The notes below the pieces were generated by a model. It did not search any database, was not told the DNA's origin, and saw only the letters and a list, made by a program, of their open reading frames with translations. A stretch of 64,000 nt of DNA from CAYPAV01 sp964408805. GTDB taxonomy: Bacteria > Pseudomonadota > Alphaproteobacteria > UBA8366. The DNA lies in contig CAYPAV010000003.1 in assembly GCA_964408805.1 (NCBI GenBank), positions 186,001 through 250,000 on the forward strand. The letters are read 5' to 3'. Every line of letters begins with the position of its first letter. The stretch's first letter is position 1. Below are positions 27,115 to 36,335 of the stretch, one piece after another. A program made the translations under genes and the position numbers.

Positions 27115-27824
27115 TCGGCGACCCGCATCGATTGCGGGTCGGCGTCGATGCGGCCGTCGATCAACCGTACGATGCGCCGGCAACGCTTGGCGATGAGCGG
27201 GTCATGGGTTATCAGCATCAATGTCGTCCCGGCTTGTTCGGCGAGCTCGAACATCAACTCGGCCACCCTCCCGCCGGTCTCGGCATCCAGGTTTCCCGTC
27301 GGTTCGTCGGCCAAGAGAAGGGCCGGAGCGGGTGCGAAGGCCCGGGCGAGTGCCACTCGCTGCTGTTCGCCGCCCGAAAGTTGTGCCGGATAGTGGCCGA
27401 GGCGATGCGCCAGACCCACCCGGACCAGGCTGTCCTCGGCCCGTTCGAAGGCGTCCCCTTTTCCGGCCAGCTCGAGCGGCACGGCGACGTTCTCCAACGC
27501 GGTCATGGTCCCAAGGAGATGGAAGAACTGGAAGACGATGCCGATATTGTCCCGCCTGAATTCCGCCAGCGCGTCCTCATCCAGATCGGTGATGTCCGTT
27601 CCGGCGACCCGTACCCGGCCGGCGGTCGGCCGTTCCAGCCCGGCGATCAGCAGGATCATCGAGGTCTTGCCGGAGCCCGAGGGGCCGACGACACCGACGG
27701 ATTCGCCCCGTTCGACCCGAAGGTCGAGGCCGCGGAGAATATTGACCTCGCCGGCCGCACTCCTAAGTGTAAGCTCCGCTTGAGCCAATTCGACCATCGG
27801 GTCTTGGGAAAGGGACTGATCCAT
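27111..27824 (-). CDS. ABC transporter ATP-binding protein, YbbA type
   Basis: A 237-residue ATPase of the LolD/MacB-like subfamily. Walker A GPSGSGKTS (about residues 47-55), Q-loop VFQFFHLLGTMTALENV, signature LSGGEQQRVALARAF (about 148), Walker B LLLADEPTGNLD (about 168) and the H-loop THD are all intact. It partners the broken YbbP-like permease encoded next (4-base overlap) and is divergent from tesA, the same neighbourhood as ybbA-ybbP/tesA in many proteobacteria. If the permease is truly broken this ATPase may have no partner. Confidence 0.92.
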   Translation of the reverse strand: MDQSLSQDPMVELAQAELTLRSAAGEVNILRGLDLRVERGESVGVVGPSGSGKTSMILLIAGLERPTAGRVRVAGTDITDLDEDALAEFRRDNIGIVFQFFHLLGTMTALENVAVPLELAGKGDAFERAEDSLVRVGLAHRLGHYPAQLSGGEQQRVALARAFAPAPALLLADEPTGNLDAETGGRVAELMFELAEQAGTTLMLITHDPLIAKRCRRIVRLIDGRIDADPQSMRVAE

Positions 27825-27891
27825 GGGAGTTGCTTATCCTTTCGGAAGCCGCCGTCCGGCGGCGCCCGTGCGAACATATGATGGGCCGCCG

Positions 27892-28515
27892 GTGGAATTC
27901 AACGCGATCCTCCTGTCCCTTGTCCTGATAATCCTGCTGGCCACGGGTGCTCGGGCCGAATCGACCTATGACATCCTCGCCCTCGGCGACAGCCTAACCG
28001 CGGGCTACGGCTTGTCGAGGGGCGATACCGTACCAGTGCGGCTCCAGGCGGCACTCGGCCGAGTCGGCATCTCCACTCAAGTGCAAAACGCCGGGGTTTC
28101 GGGCGATACGTCGAGTGGCGGCCGAGCGCGAATCGACTGGCTGCTCGACCGGCGCTTCGATTTGGTCATCGTGGCCCTTGGCGCGAATGACGGGCTCCGC
28201 GGGCTCGACCCCGCCCTCACCCGCGCCAATCTCCTGGAAATCATCCGGCGTGTCAGAAAGACGGGTGCACGTGTCCTTCTCGCGGGCATGCGGGCACCCC
28301 CCAATCTCGGGCGCGACTACGGCCGCGCCTTCGACGCCCTTTTCCCCGAGATCGCCCGGACGAACGGAATCGCGTTCTATCCGTTTTTCCTCGACGGGGT
28401 CGCCGGCCGGCCGGACCTCAATCAGCCGGACGGCATGCATCCGAACCGGAAAGGGGTTGCAATCATCGTCGAACGTATGCTGCCGTTCGTCATGAAGGCG
28501 CTTGGAAAGGATTAG
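27892..28515 (+). CDS. tesA: Arylesterase/lysophospholipase L1-like SGNH hydrolase (TesA)
   Basis: A periplasmic GDSL/SGNH esterase. The nucleophile block is ILALGDSLTAGYGL (Ser in GDSL), then NAGVSGDTSSGG (Gly), IVALGANDGLRG (Asn) and DGMHPNRKGVA (catalytic Asp and His). I place the start at GTG 27892, which gives a clean signal peptide (MEFNAILLSLVLIILLATGARA) and 207 residues; an ATG at 27823 would overlap the divergent ybbA start and add an atypical leader. It is followed 2 bases later by a FIST-domain gene. Confidence 0.88.
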   Translation: MEFNAILLSLVLIILLATGARAESTYDILALGDSLTAGYGLSRGDTVPVRLQAALGRVGISTQVQNAGVSGDTSSGGRARIDWLLDRRFDLVIVALGANDGLRGLDPALTRANLLEIIRRVRKTGARVLLAGMRAPPNLGRDYGRAFDALFPEIARTNGIAFYPFFLDGVAGRPDLNQPDGMHPNRKGVAIIVERMLPFVMKALGKD

Positions 28516-28517
28516 CC

Positions 28518-29639
28518 GTGACCGAAGATTTTCTCGTCGCCCATGCAAGCGCGCCGACCTGGCAGGCGGCCGCGGCTGAAATCGTCCGCGAATTGGGTCC
28601 CATCACGGCGGCGCACCGGCTCGGCTTTCTTTACGTGACGGACGAATATGCCGATGCGATGAACGAGATCGCGATTTTCCTGCGCCAGACCACCGGGGTG
28701 CCCTATTGGGTCGGCACGGTTGGATTCGGTGTTTGCGCCACGACACGGGAATATTTCGACGAACCGGCGATGGCGGCGATGGCCGCTCCCGTTCCAGAGA
28801 GCGCGTTTCGGATCTTCTCCGGAATCACCGAGAATACCGACCCGGCGATCGAGGCCGCGGCGGATTGGCTCGGCGACACGCCGCCGCTGATCGTCACCCA
28901 CGCCGACCCCAGAGCCGAGAACCTGCCCGAATTGATCGATGAACTGGCCCAACGGACGAACGGTTTTTTGGTCGGCGGCCTCGCTGCCTCACGGGGTGCC
29001 CACCCCCTACTGACCGACCAAGTCCGCGAAGGCGAGATCTCGGGCGTCATGCTGTCGCTGGAGGAGATTCCCGTCGCCGCCGCCCTGACCCAGGGCTGTT
29101 CGCCGATCGGGCCGGTGCACCAAATTACCACCGCCGAACAGAATATCTTGATCGAGCTCGACGGCCGGCCGGCGCTCGATGTCTTCAAGGAGGATATCGG
29201 CGATGTGCTGGCGCGCGATCTGCAGAAGGTCGCGGGCTATATCTTCGCGGCCTTGCCGGTCAGCGGATCGGATACGGGCGACTATCTGGTTCGCAACCTG
29301 ACGGGAATCGACCCGGAACAGGGCCTTCTGGCGATCGGCGAGACGATCGAGTCCGGCGACCGCATCATGTTTTGCCGCCGCGACCACGACAGCGCGGTCG
29401 AGGACATGCGCCGCATGCTGGGCGATCTCAAGAGCCGGGCCGGCAACGCGCCGATCCGCGGCGGCCTCTACTATTCCTGCTGTGCCCGAGGCCCCAACCA
29501 GTTCGGCGAGGACAGCCGCGAGCTTGGCATCATCGCCGAGGAACTGGGCGACTTCCCGCTGGTCGGCTTCTTCGCCAATGGCGAGATCAGCCACAACCGG
29601 CTTTACGGCTATACCGGCGTCCTCACGCTGTTCCTATAG
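28518..29639 (+). CDS. FIST-domain sensory protein
   Basis: A 373-residue soluble protein with an N-terminal FIST domain (about residues 30-200; VGTVGFGVCATTREYFDEPA, GGLAASRG) and a FIST_C domain (about 210-350; YLVRNLTGIDPEQGLLAIGE, YYSCCARGPNQFGEDSREL). FIST domains are thought to bind small ligands such as amino acids and are often linked to signalling domains; here none is attached. A GTG start lies 2 bases after the tesA stop, and thpR follows after 10 bases, so the three genes form one rightward unit. Confidence 0.87.
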   Translation: MTEDFLVAHASAPTWQAAAAEIVRELGPITAAHRLGFLYVTDEYADAMNEIAIFLRQTTGVPYWVGTVGFGVCATTREYFDEPAMAAMAAPVPESAFRIFSGITENTDPAIEAAADWLGDTPPLIVTHADPRAENLPELIDELAQRTNGFLVGGLAASRGAHPLLTDQVREGEISGVMLSLEEIPVAAALTQGCSPIGPVHQITTAEQNILIELDGRPALDVFKEDIGDVLARDLQKVAGYIFAALPVSGSDTGDYLVRNLTGIDPEQGLLAIGETIESGDRIMFCRRDHDSAVEDMRRMLGDLKSRAGNAPIRGGLYYSCCARGPNQFGEDSRELGIIAEELGDFPLVGFFANGEISHNRLYGYTGVLTLFL

Positions 29640-29649
29640 GCGGTGAACA

Positions 29650-30189
29650 ATGATTCGGCTATTCGTGGGTCTCGCCCTTCCCGAGGCGACGCGCCAACGC
29701 CTCCAGGGCCTGAACGGGGGCCTGCCGGGCGCACGCTGGACCCGCCCCGAAAACCGCCATCTGACGCTCCGCTTCATCGGCGAGGTCGACAACGGCCTTG
29801 CCGATGATATCGATCTGGCTTTGGAGAAAGTCGACGCCGCGCCGTTCGAAGTGACGCTGGACGGGGTCGGCTATTTCGGATCGGCCCGCAAGGCGCGAAC
29901 GCTCTGGGTCGGCGTTGCGGAAAATCCGGCGCTGCATCGCTTGCAGGCAAAAGTCGAAGCGGCGTTGGTCGGAATCGGACTGGCGCCGGAAGGACGGAAA
30001 TATTCGCCGCATGTCACCCTGGCGCGGCTCAAATCGCCGCCGCGGGACCGTCTCGACGCCTACGTGGCGGACCATGCCCCCTTCCGCGACGGCCCGCTGC
30101 CGCTCCGGGAGTTTATCCTCTTCTCCAGCTTCCTCTCCGCCTCCGGCGCAATCTATACGCCGGAAGCGCATTATCCTTTGAGGGTGTAA
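29650..30189 (+). CDS. thpR: RNA 2',3'-cyclic phosphodiesterase
   Basis: A 179-residue 2H phosphoesterase. Both catalytic His-x-Thr motifs are present: NRHLTLRFIGEV (about residues 37-48) and SPHVTLARLKSPP (about 118-130). The N terminus MIRLFVGLALPE is the family start. Relatives open 2',3'-cyclic phosphates of RNA ends, and were first described as 2'-5' RNA ligase. Length is standard. Third gene of the tesA-FIST-thpR unit, converging on a leftward nucleotidyltransferase gene 21 bases further on. Confidence 0.92.
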   Translation: MIRLFVGLALPEATRQRLQGLNGGLPGARWTRPENRHLTLRFIGEVDNGLADDIDLALEKVDAAPFEVTLDGVGYFGSARKARTLWVGVAENPALHRLQAKVEAALVGIGLAPEGRKYSPHVTLARLKSPPRDRLDAYVADHAPFRDGPLPLREFILFSSFLSASGAIYTPEAHYPLRV

Positions 30190-30210
30190 GCGGTCTCCCG
30201 GTGGCAACCG

Positions 30211-30789
30211 CTAACCGCAAAAGATCTCCAGCTTGGGCCAGGTCTCGGCCCAGCGTTTCCCGACGAGGCGGCGCTTGAACATCTGCATTCGTGCCGCCGA
30301 TCGGCGGAAATGCGCTGTCGGCACGACCTTGAGACCAAGCAAATCCTCCACGCCGTGGGGCGCCAACAGCCGCAAGGCACCCCGTGCGTCCAGCGACAGC
30401 CCGATCGCCGTCGCCGTTTCCGGCCACCGCGAGATCGCGTCCGCGCTCGAAAGGTAGGCCGCCTCGCCGTTGACCAGGTGCATCCGGGCCTGATTCTTGA
30501 CCGACCAGGGTATATCGGGTGCCCCGCGGGCCAGGCACCGCTCGAGTTCCTTGTCGGATTCCGGAGATTTATCGCCCGGTCGGAAATAGATCACATCCAC
30601 ATCGTTGAGCGGTGTCCGCGCCTCATGCCCGTGAAGATGATCCCAGACCTTGTTGCGGACGAATCCGGCGCCGATCCAGCAATCGTCGAGCGTCAACCCC
30701 GCGACCCGTTCCAACACTTGCATCATCCATGGGTCGTCCCGAACCAACGCGAGAACGCGGTCGGTTTGACTGGAATCAAGCGCCGTCAC
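30211..30789 (-). CDS. Nucleotidyltransferase-like protein (DUF925 family)
   Basis: A 192-residue protein with the nucleotidyltransferase core: GAGFVRNKVWDHLHGH (about residues 40-55) as the substrate-binding segment and PLNDVDVIYF (about 60-69) with the two metal-binding Asp residues. The end (RMQMFKRRLVGKRWAETWPK) is a family landmark. The biological substrate of DUF925 proteins is not known. It lies 6 bases downstream of the fructosamine-kinase-like reading frame on the same strand. Confidence 0.82.
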   Translation of the reverse strand: MTALDSSQTDRVLALVRDDPWMMQVLERVAGLTLDDCWIGAGFVRNKVWDHLHGHEARTPLNDVDVIYFRPGDKSPESDKELERCLARGAPDIPWSVKNQARMHLVNGEAAYLSSADAISRWPETATAIGLSLDARGALRLLAPHGVEDLLGLKVVPTAHFRRSAARMQMFKRRLVGKRWAETWPKLEIFCG

Positions 30790-30795
30790 GGCGGT

Positions 30796-31203
30796 TCAAC
30801 CGAAGCGCCGAAGGGTGCGCTCGACCGATGCGGCGTAGTGGCCGCCGAAGAGCCGCGTGTGGACCAGCAGCGGATAGAGGTTGTAAATGTCCCGCCTTGT
30901 CTCGAAGAAGCCGCGGCGGATCGGCCGATGCGCGCCATAGCGCCCGAAGAACGCCTCGCCGAAGGTTCCGAAGAGGGTCGAGAAGGCGAGCTCGATCTCG
31001 GCATCACCGTAATAAATCGCGGGATCGATAAACCCGGCGATCCGCCCCTTCCCCGCCAGGACATTGCCACCCCAAACGTCGCCATGCAGTAGCGACGGTC
31101 GGTCGGGCTCGGGAATGAACTCGTCGAGGCGCGCGCAAAACGCCTCGAGACTGCGAAAGGTGGCGGCCGGCAGCCGGCCCGCGCGGTGCGCCAGCTCTCC
31201 CAT
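30796..31203 (-). pseudogene. Fructosamine kinase-like, C-terminal fragment
   Basis: C-terminal part of a fructosamine-3-kinase-family protein, which phosphorylates sugars attached to protein amines so that they fall off. It holds the catalytic loop LLHGDVWGGNVL and the metal-binding GFIDPAIYYGDAEIELAF, both intact. The in-frame sequence continues upstream of the ATG at 31203 as FFRDQRLLY, a typical family segment, which joins the N-terminal fragment if one base is removed near 31233. Confidence 0.82.
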
Positions 31204-31660
31204 GTAGAGGAGCCGCTGATCCCGGAAGAACTCCCCGCCAGGACTTGGTCCGCGGATTGGGCTGCGGCAAGGGACCGATCAGCGTGTCGCGCTCATGCCC
31301 AAACGCATCGGCGGAAATATCGTGCAGAGCCGCCAAATGATCCGCCGCATCCCGTTCCGCCGCCGCGTCCAATGACCCCGCCGCCGGGATATGGGCCATG
31401 ACGAGAAGATCGGGCGCTACATGAAGGACCTTCGGTACCGGAAGCGCGCTGTGGCGCGTGAGATAGCCCAGCATGTACCCCTCGATATCGAGCGTCGCTC
31501 GGCCCGTCCCCGGCTCCGCGATCTTGGCCACCACGGTCTCGCCTCCGACCAGCTCGACCGCATGGACCGAACCGATACAGCCGCCCGAGAGCGGACGAGT
31601 CCCCCGCACCTTCTCGCCGAGCGCGGCTTCGATCCGCATCTCCGGTGTCACGATATCCAC
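31004..31660 (-). pseudogene. Fructosamine kinase-like, N-terminal fragment with frameshift
   Basis: Starts with GTG at 31660 and matches the family up to GPLPQPNPRTKSWR (about residue 141): SGGCIGSVHAVEL is the ATP-binding loop and LPVPKVLHVAPDLLVM the hinge. After that the frame turns Arg/Gly/Ala-rich and shadows the C-terminal fragment. A run of four C at 31233-31236 (GGGG in sense) reads CGGGGAG where CGGGAG would give SWREFFRDQRLL, so one extra G explains the break. The repaired gene would be 287 codons, the normal family length. Confidence 0.85.
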
Positions 31661-32121
31661 GCCTGGATTTCCTTAAGCCAGCCCCGCGCGCCCGTCTCGA
31701 TCAGGTCGAGCGCGTATTCGAAATCCGCCGCCCCGCCGTAGTAGGGATCGGGCACGTCCTCGACCGCCGCATCGGGCAGCACCGACATGAACATCCGAAT
31801 ATTCGACCGCCTGTCCGCGGGTGCCGCGGCGGCGAGTTGGCGATAATGCCCCCGGTCCATCGCCAGGATAAGCTCGAAACCGGTGTAGTCGCCTTGTGTC
31901 ATCCGGCGGGCGCGGAGGCCCGAGAGATCGACACCTCGGCGACGCGCCGCCGCCACCGCCCGAGCGTCCGGTGCTTCGCCCACGTGATAGCCATGAAGGC
32001 CGACCGAATCCGCCATGATCGCATGATCGAGCCCGGCCCCCTCGACGAGATGGTGGAATATCCCCTCGGCACTTGGCGAGCGACAAATGTTACCGGTGCA
32101 AACGAAGAGAACGCGATACAT
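31648..32121 (-). CDS. Low-molecular-weight protein-tyrosine phosphatase
   Basis: A 157-residue phosphatase. The P-loop CTGNICRS (Cys-x5-Arg, about residues 8-15) is right after the MYRVLFV start strand, and the general acid is the Asp in VPDPYYGG (about 127-134). The frame extends to 32193, but those residues overlap the divergent glycosylase gene and do not look coding; MYRVLFVCTGN at 32121 is the classical N terminus. The 3' end overlaps the kinase fragment start by 13 bases. Substrates may be tyrosine kinases of polysaccharide export or arsenate-like anions in relatives. Confidence 0.93.
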   Translation of the reverse strand: MYRVLFVCTGNICRSPSAEGIFHHLVEGAGLDHAIMADSVGLHGYHVGEAPDARAVAAARRRGVDLSGLRARRMTQGDYTGFELILAMDRGHYRQLAAAAPADRRSNIRMFMSVLPDAAVEDVPDPYYGGAADFEYALDLIETGARGWLKEIQAWIS

Positions 32122-32160
32122 GGGTTGGTCCAGCTTGTCTCGAACCAAGCGTGGTTTACC

Positions 32161-32760
32161 ATGCCCGGCACGATGGCTGAAGACCTGCCGCAACTGCTCG
32201 TCCGCGTTCGGAACTGTCGCATCTGCGCGGCCGATCTGCCGCTCGGACCCCGGCCGGTGCTGCGCGGCCGGGCGACCGCGCGGCTATTAATCATCGGCCA
32301 GGCGCCAGGCACCAAGGTTCACGAGACCGGCATCCCCTGGAACGACCCGAGCGGCGAGCACCTTCGCGACTGGCTGGGTATCGATGGAGAACGATTCTAC
32401 GACGAGGACCGCATTGCCATCGTGCCGATGGGCTTCTGCTATCCCGGTGTCGACCCCCGGGGCGGCGACCGGCCACCGCGACCCGAATGCGCCGCCGAAT
32501 GGCACGATCCGTTGCTGGCCCTGCTGCCGAATATCGAACTGACCTTGTTGATCGGGCAGTATGCCCAGAAGCGCTATCTCGCCGGATCACGGAAACGCTC
32601 GTTGACGGAATCGGTCCGCGCCTGGCGGGACTACGGTCCCGATCGCTTGCCGCTGCCGCATCCGAGCTGGCGCAACAACGCCTGGATCAAACGCCATCCG
32701 TGGTTCGAGGATGAGGTCATTCCGGCGCTCCGACTTCGCGTCAAGGATTTGCTCGATTGA
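32161..32760 (+). CDS. Uracil-DNA glycosylase superfamily protein
   Basis: A 199-residue protein of the UDG fold. Motif A is LLIIGQAPGTKVHETGIPWND (about residues 43-63; family form GEAPG) and motif B is PLPHPSWRNNAW (about 163-174; family HPS). The N-terminal LLVRVRNCRICAADL has two Cys, but the four-Cys iron-sulfur ligand set of family 4/5 UDGs is not complete. Divergent from the phosphatase gene. Base-excision of uracil or a related lesion is likely but not proven. ATG at 32161 or 32173 could start it. Confidence 0.83.
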   Translation: MPGTMAEDLPQLLVRVRNCRICAADLPLGPRPVLRGRATARLLIIGQAPGTKVHETGIPWNDPSGEHLRDWLGIDGERFYDEDRIAIVPMGFCYPGVDPRGGDRPPRPECAAEWHDPLLALLPNIELTLLIGQYAQKRYLAGSRKRSLTESVRAWRDYGPDRLPLPHPSWRNNAWIKRHPWFEDEVIPALRLRVKDLLD

Positions 32761-35193
32761 TCAATCCCTGACGTCGTCGTCCTTGCCGCCGGCGAAGCGC
32801 CGCGCCGTCTCTGCGAAAGCGGCCAGGCGATCCTCGACCCGCCGATTGACGCTACCTTCGGGGTAATGCCCGTCCTTGTCGCGATCGCCGGCCGGCAACC
32901 CGGTCAGGATTTCGATTCCCTGGTCGATCGTCTCAACCGCAAAGACCTTGAACTTGCCCGCTTCGACGGCCTCAACCACGTCGCGGCGAAGCATCAGATG
33001 GCGCACGTTCGAGGCCGGCACGAGCACGCCCTGTCCACCGGTCAGACCCTGTTCGCGACAGACGTCGTAATAGCCCTCGATCTTCTCGTTGGCGCCGCCG
33101 ATCGCCTGTACCTCACCCTGCTGGTTCACGGAGCCGGTGACCGCCAGCCCCTGATTGATCGGCACCTCGCCAATCGCCGAGAGGAGGGCATAGAGCTCGG
33201 CCGAGGAGGCACTGTCGCCGTCGACGCCGCCATAGGATTGCTCGAAGACGAGACTGGCCGAAAGTGCCAGCGGCCGCGCCTCGCCGAAGCGGGCACCCAG
33301 AAATCCGGAGAGGATCAACACCCCCTTCGAATGAAGCGAGCCGCCGAGTTCGACCTCGCGCTCGATATCGACGACGCGGCCGCGGCCGAGTTGTACCCGG
33401 GCGGTGATTCGGCTCGGCCGGCCGAAGGCATAGCCGCCCAGCTGCAAGACCGAAAGACCGTTGATCTGTCCCACCGTCTCGCCTTCGGTGGCGATCAGGA
33501 CGGTCCCCTCGGCGATCGAATCCTGAACCCGCTGACGCAGACGGTCCGACCGTCTGATCGAGGCGTCGATTGCTTTTTGGACGTCTTCCGCCGTGATGAC
33601 GTCGCGATCCACCATGCGGGCCCAATAGCTCGACTCCCGCACCAAATCGGCGATGTTCCGCATATGGGTCGTGAGCTTCGCCGAATCGCCGGCCCGCTTG
33701 GCGCCGCGCTCGACGATCCGCGCCACCGCGTCGGGCGCCAGCGGCCGCAGCTCTTCGTTCCGCGCAATCGTCGCGATCAGCCGCGCGTAAAGCAACACAT
33801 TGGCCTCGTTCCGCGGCATATCCTCCTCGAAATCCGCTTGTACCTTGAAGAGTTCGAGAAAATCCGGATCGAGCGCGCTCAGCTGATAGTAAAGCCAGCC
33901 GTCGCCGACGAGGACGATCTTGGCGTCGAGCGGGATCGGTTCCGGATCGAGCGAAACCATATCGGCCAGGCTGTGGCTCTGCTCCTGCGGCTGGATTCGG
34001 ATCTGGCCGCCCCGGAGCGCACGCTTCAAGGCATCCCACGCAAAGGGCTGGCTCAACAGCTTGTGGGCTTCGAGGACCAGGTAACCGCCATTGGCGCGGT
34101 GCAGTGCCCCCGCTTTGATCAAGCTGAAATCGGTGATCAGGGCGCCTTGCTGGGTCGTGTGCTCGAGCCGGCCGATGATATTGCCGATCGTCGGGTGATC
34201 CTCTTCGACGACCGGCGCGCCCTGGTTCTGCCCATGGTCGACGAGAACGTTGACCCGGTACTGCCGGAAGGACGGCGGTTCGCCCGGCGCCGGGGCGATC
34301 CCACCCGGGGGGGCCTCCATCGCGCCCTCCTTCATCCGCTCGGCCAGCATGAAGGCCTCGGCGTTTTCGATCAGGTCGGCCTCGACGGAGTCGAGCCAGG
34401 TCAGGATGCCGGGCAGATCGGCGTAGGACTTCTTGAAATCCTCCAGATTGTGCAGGACCGCCGATTTCGCGACGTCGCGGTTCAACTCGCGCATTCGCTC
34501 GCGCAGCTCATGCGCCCATTTCGGTACTTCCTCCATATGCGCCTGCAAATCCTGTTGCAGACTCGCCATGGCTTCCGCATAGGTGTCCCGCGCATCCTGC
34601 GGCAGACGTTCGAAAGCCTCCGGATCGAGCACCTTGCCGTTCAACATCGGTGCCAGGCCGACGCCCGTGGGTGTCCGGACGACGGCGACGTTTTGTGCCT
34701 CGGCCTTCTTCTGCATCTCCTCGGACGCGCTCTCCTGGCGGTGCCGGAATTCGGTTTCGATCGCCTCCTTGCGGGCAAGATAGGATTCGCTCTCGAAGGC
34801 GGCGGGGATGGCGGTGCGCAATTCGACGATCAGACGATCCATGTCTCGGCCGAGCGGGCGCCCTCTGCCCGCCGGTAGATCGAGCGCCAGGGGACGCCGC
34901 GGGTCGTCAAAATTATGGACATAACACCAATCCGAGGCGACCGGCTCCTCTGCCGCCTGACGCGCCAGGAATTCGCCGATCAGGGTGCGCTTGCCGATGC
35001 CGGGCGGGCCGATGGCGTAGACGTTGTAGCCCTCGCTGCGAATCGAAATGCCGAAGCAGACGGCTTCCACCGCGCGGTCCTGTCCGATCAGCTCCGCCAG
35101 CGGCTCCAGCGCTTCCGTAGTCTCGAAATCAAACTGGTCCGGGTCGCAAGCTCGATAGAGCGCATCCGGTGTCAGGGGGTCGATGGGGGCCAT
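32761..35193 (-). CDS. LonB-like ATP-dependent protease (AAA_32 plus Lon proteolytic domain)
   Basis: An 810-residue protease. Walker A is GPPGIGKRT (about residues 61-69); the AAA domain contains a long helical insertion with ASEEMQKKAEAQN-like segments. The Lon proteolytic domain is C-terminal: DGDSASSAELYALLSAIGE (about 652-670) has the catalytic Ser, and GGANEKIEGYYDVC (about 696-709) the catalytic Lys. No Lon N-terminal substrate domain is present, which separates it from LonA. It starts 3 bases after the stop of a small zinc peptidase gene, so the two are probably coupled. Confidence 0.9.
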   Translation of the reverse strand: MAPIDPLTPDALYRACDPDQFDFETTEALEPLAELIGQDRAVEAVCFGISIRSEGYNVYAIGPPGIGKRTLIGEFLARQAAEEPVASDWCYVHNFDDPRRPLALDLPAGRGRPLGRDMDRLIVELRTAIPAAFESESYLARKEAIETEFRHRQESASEEMQKKAEAQNVAVVRTPTGVGLAPMLNGKVLDPEAFERLPQDARDTYAEAMASLQQDLQAHMEEVPKWAHELRERMRELNRDVAKSAVLHNLEDFKKSYADLPGILTWLDSVEADLIENAEAFMLAERMKEGAMEAPPGGIAPAPGEPPSFRQYRVNVLVDHGQNQGAPVVEEDHPTIGNIIGRLEHTTQQGALITDFSLIKAGALHRANGGYLVLEAHKLLSQPFAWDALKRALRGGQIRIQPQEQSHSLADMVSLDPEPIPLDAKIVLVGDGWLYYQLSALDPDFLELFKVQADFEEDMPRNEANVLLYARLIATIARNEELRPLAPDAVARIVERGAKRAGDSAKLTTHMRNIADLVRESSYWARMVDRDVITAEDVQKAIDASIRRSDRLRQRVQDSIAEGTVLIATEGETVGQINGLSVLQLGGYAFGRPSRITARVQLGRGRVVDIEREVELGGSLHSKGVLILSGFLGARFGEARPLALSASLVFEQSYGGVDGDSASSAELYALLSAIGEVPINQGLAVTGSVNQQGEVQAIGGANEKIEGYYDVCREQGLTGGQGVLVPASNVRHLMLRRDVVEAVEAGKFKVFAVETIDQGIEILTGLPAGDRDKDGHYPEGSVNRRVEDRLAAFAETARRFAGGKDDDVRD

Positions 35194-35196
35194 TTA

Positions 35197-35592
35197 TTAC
35201 TCCGCTTCCGCTTCGATCGCCGCCATGTCGGCGTCCGAGAAGCCGAAATGGTGCCCAATTTCATGAATCAGCACGTGACGCACGAGTTGTTCCAAATTCT
35301 CCCCCGTCTCGCACCAATAGTCGAGCAGAGGCCGGCGATATAGAAAAATCATGTCGAGATCCCGCGGCGTGTCGAGCACGCTCTTTCCCGGCAGGTCGAC
35401 CCCGCGATAGAGACCGAGAAGGTCGAAATCCGACTCGAGCCCCATCGCCCGCCGGGTCGCGTCGTCCGGGAAATCTTCGACCCGGATGATCACGTCCCGG
35501 GCCGCTTCGCGGAGAGGTCGGGGAATTTCGCGATACGCCGCCTTGGCGATTGCCTCGATGTCTTCCGGGCCGGGTGGCGTGGTATAGGTCAT
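35197..35592 (-). CDS. Small zincin-like metallopeptidase (DUF1025 family)
   Basis: A 131-residue protein with HEIGHHFGFSD (about residues 114-124), the HExxHxxGxxD zinc motif of minimal metzincin-like peptidases. YRGVDLPGKSVLDTPRDLDMIF is the conserved middle part. The frame is open to 35700, but MTYTTPPGPEDIE at 35592 is the likely start, an ATG at 35631 is the alternative. Its stop is 3 bases before the LonB-like start. Confidence 0.85.
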   Translation of the reverse strand: MTYTTPPGPEDIEAIAKAAYREIPRPLREAARDVIIRVEDFPDDATRRAMGLESDFDLLGLYRGVDLPGKSVLDTPRDLDMIFLYRRPLLDYWCETGENLEQLVRHVLIHEIGHHFGFSDADMAAIEAEAE

Positions 35593-35739
35593 GGTGGCGA
35601 AACCATAACCGGGCACGCGTGTTCGTGCCATGGGGGGATGGCCTTGTGGGACCCGTCGCGAGACAGTTTTCGAAGCCCGCGCCAATTTGATTCGGTCCAA
35701 GGCTTCGCTTTTCCGCTCGAACCTCGTAGAATTTCCCGC

Positions 35740-36327
35740 ATGAAGCGCTTATTGACCCTGATCTTCGTGCTGCTCCTGGCGCTCCCGGCAACCGCGGACG
35801 ATTTCCGCAAGGGCCTTGGCGCCTTCCAGGACGGCGACTATGAGGAAGCCACGGCGACCTTCCGCCGACTGGCGGAATCGGGCGACCGCAATTCGCAGTT
35901 CATGCTCGGCGTGATGTACGAAGGCGGCTATGGCCTCGCGAAGGATCCGGCGCAGGCCCTCATCTGGTTCGAAAAGTCGGCCACGCTCGGTCTCGCCTCG
36001 GCACAATACAACACCGGCATCTACTACCAATTCGGCCGCGGCGTGAAGGCCGATCCCGCAACGGCCGCCCGCTGGCACGGTCTTGCGGCCGCGCAAGGCC
36101 ACGCCTCGGTGCAGAACAACCTGGCGAGTCTCTATTTCATGGGTCAGGGCATCGCCAAGGATCCCATCGAAGCCTGGAAATGGTTCGACCTCGCGGCCCG
36201 CCGCTTGGATGGGAAGTCGAAGACGGTGGCGCTCGAAAACCGCGCCAAGGTCGAAAAGACGCTCGATGCCGACGAGATCGCCGCCGCCAAACGCCGCGTC
36301 GCCGACTGGCGGCCGGTTGATCGATAG
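35740..36327 (+). CDS. Sel1-repeat secreted protein
   Basis: A 195-residue protein with a signal peptide (MKRLLTLIFVLLLALPATA) and Sel1-like TPR repeats, for example FMLGVMYEGGYGLAKDPAQALIWFEKSA and the following two copies (about residues 45-150). Such proteins scaffold periplasmic complexes. The start at 35740 was chosen for its signal peptide; the frame is open to 35638. Nothing more specific can be said. Confidence 0.88.
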   Translation: MKRLLTLIFVLLLALPATADDFRKGLGAFQDGDYEEATATFRRLAESGDRNSQFMLGVMYEGGYGLAKDPAQALIWFEKSATLGLASAQYNTGIYYQFGRGVKADPATAARWHGLAAAQGHASVQNNLASLYFMGQGIAKDPIEAWKWFDLAARRLDGKSKTVALENRAKVEKTLDADEIAAAKRRVADWRPVDR

Positions 36328-36335
36328 GATCCTCC

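Noticed and set aside
32866..34878. A 670-codon plus-strand open frame
   Set aside because: Antisense to the LonB-like protease gene; composition typical of an antisense shadow.
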